Source: Epinephelus fuscoguttatus | Lineage: Eukaryota > Chordata > Actinopteri > Perciformes > Serranidae | NCBI RefSeq assembly: GCF_011397635.1 | Contig: NC_064753.1 | Span: forward strand, 39,351,822-39,415,821 | DNA: 64,000 nucleotides | Direction: 5' to 3' | Shown: one piece after another, positions 35,001 through 44,800 of the stretch | How the letters are laid out: every line of letters begins with the position of its first letter | Position numbering within the stretch: position 1 is the first letter of the stretch | The notes under the pieces: model-generated | Told to the model about the DNA's origin: nothing | The model's input: the letters and a program-made list of their open reading frames with translations, nothing else | The model's database searches: none | Made by a program: the position numbers and the translations under genes

Positions 35001-38000
35001 TATCACTACAGGTAAGAGAAAAACATGTACTTTTGATTTTGGGGTGAACTGTCTCTTTAAGAATAACTATATAGAAACAGCCAGTATTCTTGCTGATGGT
35101 CTCATCTTCTTATGTAGGTCATATAGAGGCATCAGTGTTGAACTGTGTAGTTGCTGTTACTCCTGAATGAGCTAAATAACACAAATTGACAAAATGTAAT
35201 GAGTATCTAAGAAAGAATATTTCCTTAAACGTGTGTTTTATGTTAATTGAATCACTGTGCAGGTGATGTTCATGCTGCTGCCACTGTACAATGTTTATTC
35301 AAGCTTGGTTACTCGTCACTGATGTGGTACCTTGTAGTCGTAGCCAGCACTGAAAAGAATGCCGCTGCTGGTGGGGTGCCACTCGATCACGCCCACCCGT
35401 CTGCTGTGGCCATACAGCTCCAGCACCGCCTCCGTCATGTTGCGCCTCAGACCGCCCTCTGGGATCTCCCATACTCGCACCTGCCACGTTCACATAAACA
35501 GAGTCAGTATAAAGGAATACACAGTGTGTCTGGGTTGTTATAAAGCACACACACACACGTTTTTATAAAATGGGTCAATAAGTATTATGCTTTTGTCAGA
35601 GGCCACTTCATATTTGTCTCTAACTACAATCAGGATGACACAGCTAGAGATCCCTCTGATCAAAAATAGCACAGTATCAATGTAGCCCATTGCATTAGGA
35701 TTAGACTGGATTACAGCGATGGCCGCAGGCTCTGTGTTCGACCAGAGGAGATTATCAGTCAACAAGTGAAAGTACTATACAGGGCACAGTGCTACTATGT
35801 CTTTACTATGCTCAGCAGTGTAATGTAACAGCTGCATGCACTGAGAAAAAAGGCCCACAGATTCCCAGTATTTGTCATGTAACATCTGAGATTAAGACTA
35901 ATACTGATTACATTTGACATTGTGTATGATGTCATTTATCTAATCAGTTACTGAACAGCTAGTGTGTGTATTTCTTATTTCACACAAACAGCAACCAGCC
36001 AGGAGTGAAAAATGAAGCCGATGCGAAGTTCCAAAATACTGCAGTTCCTCAAATGGCCACTTGAGGCTGGCTCCAAAATCCCCATTAACCTCCATTTTAA
36101 AACTCCGAACTTTACAGCAGAAATAAACATGTTTACAGCCTGGTACACAAAACAGTTACGGTCTCCAAAAACTGTATGTGAGGTGAATTTATATACAACT
36201 CTCTTGCTTACATTTCATTTAGGCTTAAAGTTAAGGCGGGTGCCGTCAGTTGACAAGTCAGTACCGCGACAACAACGATGGTTAGGTTATGTAACCATGG
36301 TGTTACCTCAGATTTACAGAGTGCAGGGGTAACTGTAGCTACTTCATTCTGTTTTCAGGTCATGGCAGTTAAGTGTAACATTTTGGTCGCCATAAAAAAG
36401 TCTTGTTCAGTGTTTTTAGTTCTGGGTCTTTAACAGGGGTCCACAACCCCTACAGTTTCCTCAGATTTACCACAGGGAGACCCACACAGTTATTGTTTTG
36501 TCACTAGATAGGCAGCTAAATCACTGTGTGTCTGTTACAGCGAGGCAAACTAGTTAGCTAGCAGTTGCGTACTATCCAGACATACTGGCTAAGTAGCTGT
36601 GTTATTGTTTCAAGTGTGCGGACATTACTGTGGGCCATCCACCTCAGAAAAAATGTGATGCATAAATCTATAATTCTGCTGGTAATTATTATTTTCATAT
36701 CTTAGTATTGTATGCATCATAAAGGGGTATGTTTGGCACTTAAGGTTGCCGTACATGTTGCTGTGGGTCTAGTTTAATATGCAACCCAATTTTGTACAAA
36801 ATGTTTAGCAAGAGGTCTCTGCTCCATCTCTCTTCAGCTAAAGGGTCCTTGGCCTAAAAAATGTCAAAGACCCCTGATTTTGCTGTTTTTTGTTAGCAAA
36901 ACTAAGCATCGTCACAGCTAGCCATAGCTGTTAATGCAGCATGCTAACTAAGCTAGCTGCTAAATATAGTTATCTCTACCATCTCATCTCAATATAGTCA
37001 CTTCTGGCTCCAAAAAGCAAGATAGACAGCAAAAATACAAACTCCAGGCTTCAAAATGTAAGTCCATAAACCACTCGGTGACTTTACGATGGCTACGTCC
37101 ATCATTTTTACAGTCTATGATTCCACATCTGTCATTTGCCATTTTCAGGCCACTGGCTCACAACAACAACAACCAGAGCAGCTGCCAGCTGAAATCCAAT
37201 CACAGGCTTGTGTCCAGTATTCGATGACCTCTTTGCCTTCTGGCTCAGCGGCTGTCGACCTCAGCATCACACAGCCTCATGATTTCACAGATAGTGTGTG
37301 TTTCACATCTTCAAAGCCTTACCATCATTCAGCACCATTACCTTCTATAATCAGTCTGAGCCGACCTGTTTGGTAAAAAGCAGACGTTAAAAATGAAAGT
37401 AAGTGGGACAAGTACCGAGGTGTCCTCAGAGCAGGATGCTATGATGTTTTCAAAGAAGGGATTCCACTTGATATCCAGAACGTTGCCTTGGTGGCCGCAC
37501 ACCTTTGGGTGATGAGAGTCCAGGCGGCCGGTCTGAAACAGAGCGAGAGGAGTACGTTATTTTACATTTTAGTGTTCCTGTTTTAGCATGTGGGTGAAAG
37601 GAATGAAAATATGAGCATATATGACAATCTATTGTACTGTGAGCTACAATATTCGCAATACTGACTCCCTGTCCACTTTCAAATCCCATCTGTGAAAACA
37701 CACCTTTTTCAAGCTGGCTTATTCGGTCTGATTTAATGGAGACACACATATGGTGACCTAAGATGATGATGACCTTACAGTGATGATTTTACGATTTTTG
37801 TCCAGTTGTTTTATTAACTTTCATTGTATAAGTTTAAGTTTAATTACTTTATTAATCCCCCTGAGGGGAAATTCAATGTTTTCACTCTTGCTTGTCAATT
37901 ACACACAGGTCCGAAAGACACACACGCACAAACAGGACTTATACATGCACAAAGTGGAGAGATCTCAGAGTGAGGGGGCTGCCCTTTGGTCAGGCGCCCC

Positions 38001-38834
38001 GAGCGTTTGGGGGTTCGGTGCCTTGCTCAAGGGCACCTTGGCAGTGCTCAGGAGGTGAACTGGCACCTCTCCAGCCACCAGTCCACGCTCCATATTTTGG
38101 TCCGGACGGGGACTCGAACAGGAGACCCTCTGGTTCCCAACCCAAGTCCCTATGGACTGAGCTACTGCCGGAATAAACGGAATAGTTTGATTTTATTTAT
38201 TTTTTAATTTTTTTTGTGAGGTGTCCTTGAGTGCTTTGAAAGTGCTTCTAAATAAAATGCATTATTAAATTGAGAAAACGTAATGGATGTATGCCTTTTT
38301 TTCTTGCACATAAAAATGGAGAGTACTGTATCTGTGGTAAAACACATCACAAAAGAGCATAAATTACACAAAACAACAGTAGAAAAGAACATTTGTTTTC
38401 CAAGACCGAATCTACAATGATAACAAATGAGAAAAAGAAGTAATTTATTAAATTAATTTGCTGCTGGATGCAGGTCATAAATCTGTATTCATCTACATCA
38501 CTGAACAAACCTATCCTTTTTTTTTATCAACATGAACATGAAGGACTGATATAATGTAATAACAGTGAAATTACATCAGTGAGATAACTTGATAAATCCT
38601 GAGCAAAACAAAACAGACCTGGTTATTGTGCGGGGACATCTAAGGCACATGATTGTTATTGCAATAACCCACAGAGTCCACAGAGGGGCAGTGGCTCATA
38701 ACTGCAGATGACAGAAGCCTTTAATGTCGGTCATGTTGTCATGAATGTTTGATGTCACTTCAATTTACTGACCTCTTTTTTTTATTTCCTCAGAGATTTG
38801 TTTAAGAGCGTCAGGTCATGCTTCAGTGAAATCC

Positions 38835-38881
<47 letters not shown>

Positions 38882-41800
38882 ACTGTCCTCGCTGAACCCT
38901 GCAGATTTTCTCCAGATGCATTATCAAGCCTTAACAAACTGCAATATAATAAAATATAATAACTATAATAAAATGTCAGTAGCACCCTCACTGAGAGAAT
39001 GAAATAATACATTAATACAAGCTGCCCCCTCACGCTCAAACAAGACTTTTCATTTTATAACAGCAGGAGGCGAAATGGTGAAAGACAATCACACAGCTCC
39101 AGTAAGGCCCAGGGGTTAAAGTGATTCAGTGTGATTTACCCATATTGATCAACATTAGCTTGCCACTGACACCTAGCTGACAAGTTAGATAGCCAGCACA
39201 GTCATATCAATATAATCTCAGCAACACATACAACATACAGTATATTAACTTCCTGTACAAACAGAAATAAAGCATATCAATGAATGCTTTTTCACAACCA
39301 TACATAACCCACTAAAACCAGGAAGTCTTCCCACAGAAAAATTCCTCACTTTTGCCAAAGATACTGAAGGCTCTGCTAACAAGATAAGGGACACATGCCA
39401 AAATCCATAGAGACCAGTGTCTGCCAAAATTTGACAGCAGTGAAACGGGACATCAATTCAGTCAATAAAGGAGGAAAGGAAAAAAAGAGACAGTGTGACT
39501 AAGCAAGACAGACTGTGCATTCCAGTGTCAAATGCAGTATGCCAAAAATACCAGGATGTTATACTGCATCCAGGCGCATTTTGCAGAGTGCAAGGCAGCA
39601 TGCTGTTCTGGCTGTTCTGACCCACAATCCTCAGTGCAGCGGAAGATACGTCACATGGACTGAGCCGCAAACAAATGACAGCTCATTGACAGCTGACAGA
39701 AGCCTCAGTGATGGATGTCAGAGCATTTAGGGGAATAGTAATAATAGGAATATTAACATACATTGCACAGGAACAACAGCTGAGCTCTCCAGGTTCATCT
39801 CCACCTCTGGTGTTTTGTTTTATCTCCATGGTAATGTGAAGTTAAAACATTATTCAAGAGGGTCAAAGTTAGGGCTGCCCCTTGAAAGTCAGAGATTCGA
39901 ATCATCAGTCGGAGGTCCTTCAGTCAACTCAGATTGTTTCAAGTCGAGCAGTTGGGTTGGGTTTTTTTGCAGGTCAGCGTGCTGTGCAGTATGGAAGCGC
40001 ACTGCAGTCCTTGAATGAATAAAAAAATCGCCACATCATCTCGTAATTATGAGATCTTGTGTCGTAAATGCGAGATAAGATCTGGTAATTACAAGATCCT
40101 GATGTCATAATACAATAAGGCCTTTCGCTGATACTGTAATAACATTAACATTAGCTGATTTGTTAGTCCACTGAGAAACACAAGGATGGTACTTCTGGTC
40201 AATGTTTTTCAGAATAAAAACATTATATCTGTAGACTATGGAAGCGCATTGAGATAATTTATAATTACGAGATCCTGATGTCATAATTACGACATAAGAT
40301 CTTGTAATTACAAGATAATATGTCGATTTTTTTCATTTATTTACTGAATGCAATGTGCTTCTGTAGTGCAACATATTTCTGGGGACGTTTTGGTCCTCAG
40401 ATTTTGCTGCAGACTTTCACACTACTCCTTAGTATAGACGGCTGTGGGTGTGATGCAGCGGCACAGAGGAGGAGAAACTTAGCGCCGTAAGACTCCGATA
40501 TAACATTATCTTCCCTCTTCTGCTTGGGAGTAGTGAATTTACAGCTCACAGCAACTTAATACAACACAGTCTCTGGCTTTTGTTTATATCCAGTCTCTGC
40601 AAAAAAGGTCATTACACTGTTAGCTCCATTAGCTTGTTTACTATACACTGAAGAACCCGCTGAGCCCATTCAAACTTTCAAACTTTACATGAAAAAACAA
40701 AACAAAAAAAACCCCAAAACAAATTGTTGAATATTCACATAAATGGCCGAATCTGATTTGACAGACTTAATCCCAAGCTGGGTAGCGCCCGAGTCAAAGT
40801 CCAAGCACAGTGTTATGACAAAGCTGTATGTCCAAGTTGTACTCTATAAATACTCCATGCAACAGCGCGTACTTTGTAAGTGCAGCTGCAGTATGTACTG
40901 ATAGTAAAAAGAGAAGGTATGCTATTCAGAACGCAGGGAGAATGATTCATAAACATAATTAACTCTACTTAGCACTGAGGACTCTTTGACATCCCTCTCC
41001 TGCACTCACATGGAAACTTTAATGTGCCCATAGATGTACATGTGCATATGTAAATTCAAGGAAAACTGTTAAAAACAAATGTAAAAAAAAAGACAAGCGA
41101 GGCTAAAGACAAGCCTTAATGACACATTAGCTTTTTTCTATAAATGTTAGAGTGACTGGGAGGTTTTAACACGGCCTCGAAACATTAATAACATGGGATC
41201 TAAGGGACTCCTTTATTAAAGTGGAGCTAATTATGTGCAAAGAAATCATGTCTGTTGGGAATCACAGGGTTCATGAGGTGTTATGAGGAAACTAGAAACT
41301 GCAGTTTAACATGATATAAATAAAAGATGCAGTATTTAAAGCCTCCTCTCTACCACACGAATAAAAATAAAACATATAAATGAAAACAGTTTTGTTAAAT
41401 GAATAACTGGCAGAAAAGAAACAAATGTACTTTCTCATTGTCTTCCAGCAGCTCATTTCCTCAGACGACTCTAACGGTGACGCACAGATGTGCGGGCCAG
41501 GTACCAGCAGCTCCACTACGCCACAGGTACCACACTGTGATTGCTACCAACTCTTATTGATCTGTACTTCCCAATAAATCCTCATAAACAAGACTTACCA
41601 CTGCTGTTCTGCAGTTACAGTATTACTACAGTACATCTGATTATAATGGCAGCATTTTATGACTCCTCTGGCTATAATATGATACAACAGTAATAATGTG
41701 AATGAATGAATTACAGAACAGGAGCGTTTCTTCTCTTAAGAGTTCACTGTTGTTGCGGCTACACATCAGTGCTGCTGCATGCTGATTCAAGAGACTATAA

Positions 41801-44800
41801 ATCTTAGCAGAGGCAAAAGATGCTGAGTCATGCTTATTATGTTCAATTGATATTCTGCTGCTCTGGTTTATCAGATGTTAACGGTCCAGTGCATGCTGTT
41901 GGTGCTTGGATATGCAGCAGCAGCATGGTCTGCAGTGTGGTCACTGGATCACTGCTGGCATGTGTCTGACTCTGCAGCAGAGCTGTTTGTAATAATGACC
42001 CCAGTGATGGTTTAACTTCATGGTCTTAATATGTTGGCAATTTCCTCTCTACATATGCCATTAAAACATGTACGGACACTGTCAATGAATCTATACAAGT
42101 GATTTTAGAATCAGCATCTGTTCATATAACATATTGCATTAAATCCTGCTGGTGATCAACCAGCAGTTGAAATAAACCAGCCCTGTCACCAGAAGAAAAG
42201 GTTGCCATTTTACGTTTATGCAAACCAAGCTTACGTTATATTTGCACATTTTTATACGTATCATCTCAACATTTGTGAAGTGACATAATATATAAGCTGA
42301 ATTCGTCATTGGGAGGTGGAAGGAATTGTGGACGGCGTGACATGTGGGTGAGACGCCTGCCAAGCAGCTGCAGACTACTGTTCAAGACCAAAAAAAAAAA
42401 AAGCGATTCAGCGAGACATTGCTGTGTTCCCAGCGGCTTTTAAGAAGAAAAATTAATATGTAGTTTATTGCTTTTTTAGAGCATAGAAAACAGGCATAGC
42501 ACATCATATGTAACAGTGGCCACAGTCAGAGTGATTAGTACAAAGAAGTAGTAGTAAAATTACGCATACAGGAAAGGGAAAATATTCACAGTAAGGTGCT
42601 TCATCTAAAAAATATTATTGCATTAGCCTTCGCTCTGAAAGAATTTCAGTACAGGGTCCCAAATCTAATCAAACACCATACCTCTATCCTCAATATAGAA
42701 TCTCAGTCTGTGTTTGCCATTTCATTTAATCATAAATCATATGTACGAACAGAGTCCATCTTCCACACTTGTAAGATTAACTTCTTTACAATCACCATTC
42801 CAAATAAAACAGCCATTTTTTTCAGTATTTGCTAGCAGAGGATAAGGAGCCAGTCACTCCAACGATAGCCATGAGTGGATCAGGTTCCCAAGATTTCCCA
42901 AAAGCCTCGGAGACACAGTGAGAAATGTTCTTCTAGTATGTATACAATTTACTGCATGCCCAGAAAGCATGTGCTATGTGTGCTAAAAGCTAGGTAGCTT
43001 TTCCCTGGAATAATACCCAAACACTGCTGTTTTTCCTCCAGGTATTGTGACCCCCCCAAATGTGGAATTTTAAGCCAAGACGTGATCTTTTCTTAACCAT
43101 AACCAATTTTTTGTGCCTAAACCCTTACCACACCCTCAATACAGCGCTGTTAAACATACATAACTTAAATGTGACGTATCTGTGGTTTGCAGAGACGTTC
43201 AATGCCAACATGTTTTGGCGTTGGCGTTGAACAAACTGCCAATTAATTTAAGGTAAGAGATACTACCTGGTTGCAGCTACCAATTATTTTCATTGCTGAA
43301 TAATCGATCTATTGTGTGGTGTATAAAACATCAGAAAATAGTGAAAAACGGCCATCACAATATCATAGAGCCCAAAGTGACGTCTACAAATTGCTATTGC
43401 AAAACCTAAGCTATTTACTTACTATCACAAAAGACAAAGAACAGCAAAAAATCCTCACATTTGAAACGCTAACCTCAGATATTATTTGCCATTTTTACTT
43501 GAGAATGACTTTAATGATTATCATTTATCAGAAGCTGTATTACACACAGTAATAGTAGTAGGATTAGTGGTCGTAGCAGTGATTCAAACGGCGCCACACC
43601 CACTGCACTCTCTTTCTTTGTCTGAGGTGATGATGAGGTGTTTTTGACCTTATGTGTCGATTTCTGGGCCGGTGTGTGTGCCAGGTGGTGCCAGCGGTAG
43701 GCCTTTCACTTGCTTGCAGCGTTGTCTGGGGGCAACCATATGGCCGTCTCGCCGGCTGTCATCGTAATATGTCTGCCATGCTCACACCTCGTCATTAGCC
43801 AAAGCCATCACAGACTGGCTTGTATTTCTAATGGAGGAGCAGGAGGGGCTCGTTTTGAGAAACCACAAGTGTGAGGTTTCCATCCTTGATTGTCTTTTTG
43901 TCTACCTACTCCTCAGACTGCTTCTGATGATGACGACTACTCAACAGGGCAGACAGCTATTGATTCTGGTACCACACCTCCTTCTAATTAAGAGTCAACT
44001 CCATTCAGTGTTTCAGCATGTTGATTTACATTTGATAAAATACTGTTCAGTCCACAACTGTGGACTGAACGTCACACATTTTGCATTGTATACAGTACCT
44101 TAAATACACTGTAAATATATTACATTTATGTCGGTTTTGAGCTGATTGGTAATTTAAATGTTAACATCACAAGGAAGAGACCACTTGCCTTGAAAGATGA
44201 AACTGTATAATTTTCTTCCACGGAAGTTAACAAACACAAATGGTCATCTGGACATCTTAATCATTCAACACCATCCTCTCAACATAAACACTAACACAAG
44301 GATGCATCATCTGAAGCCTCATACAGTGACAGGTAACCTTAAAAAACAAAAATAAATAAATATATTTTTATGTTAACCGTCTTCTATAAGGGATCACCTC
44401 TGCTGATTTGTTGTTTTGAGCGGAGGCTACAGCATTAAACCGCAGCCATCGTCCCACAGAAGCCGTCACCTGTGCTGCTGCTGAATATGAGAAATGTCAT
44501 GTCTGAACTCGTCAGCTCAGCAGAAACCAGAGGAAATGCTTAAGTGCAATCCTTTGACGAGGAGGAAATCGATCAATTCATGGTCTTTAGACGGGTCATG
44601 GACGGAGTCATTACACAGCATGAAAAATACCACATTGGTATATGAGTTTCACTTCAAGAATCATTAGTTAGCTTTTTACCCTAAAATGAGAATAAGTCTT
44701 TAAATATAATGAGACAGTTTTTCGTAGCCTCCGACACGGGCTTTCTCGCTCAGTATTCTACACCAGTTGCTCTCAGCCTCAAGTACTGCCGCAGATGGGT

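Noticed and set aside
37986..38175. tRNA gene
   Set aside because: Box A and box B are present, but they head a SINE body and tail. No complete tRNA cloverleaf is supported.
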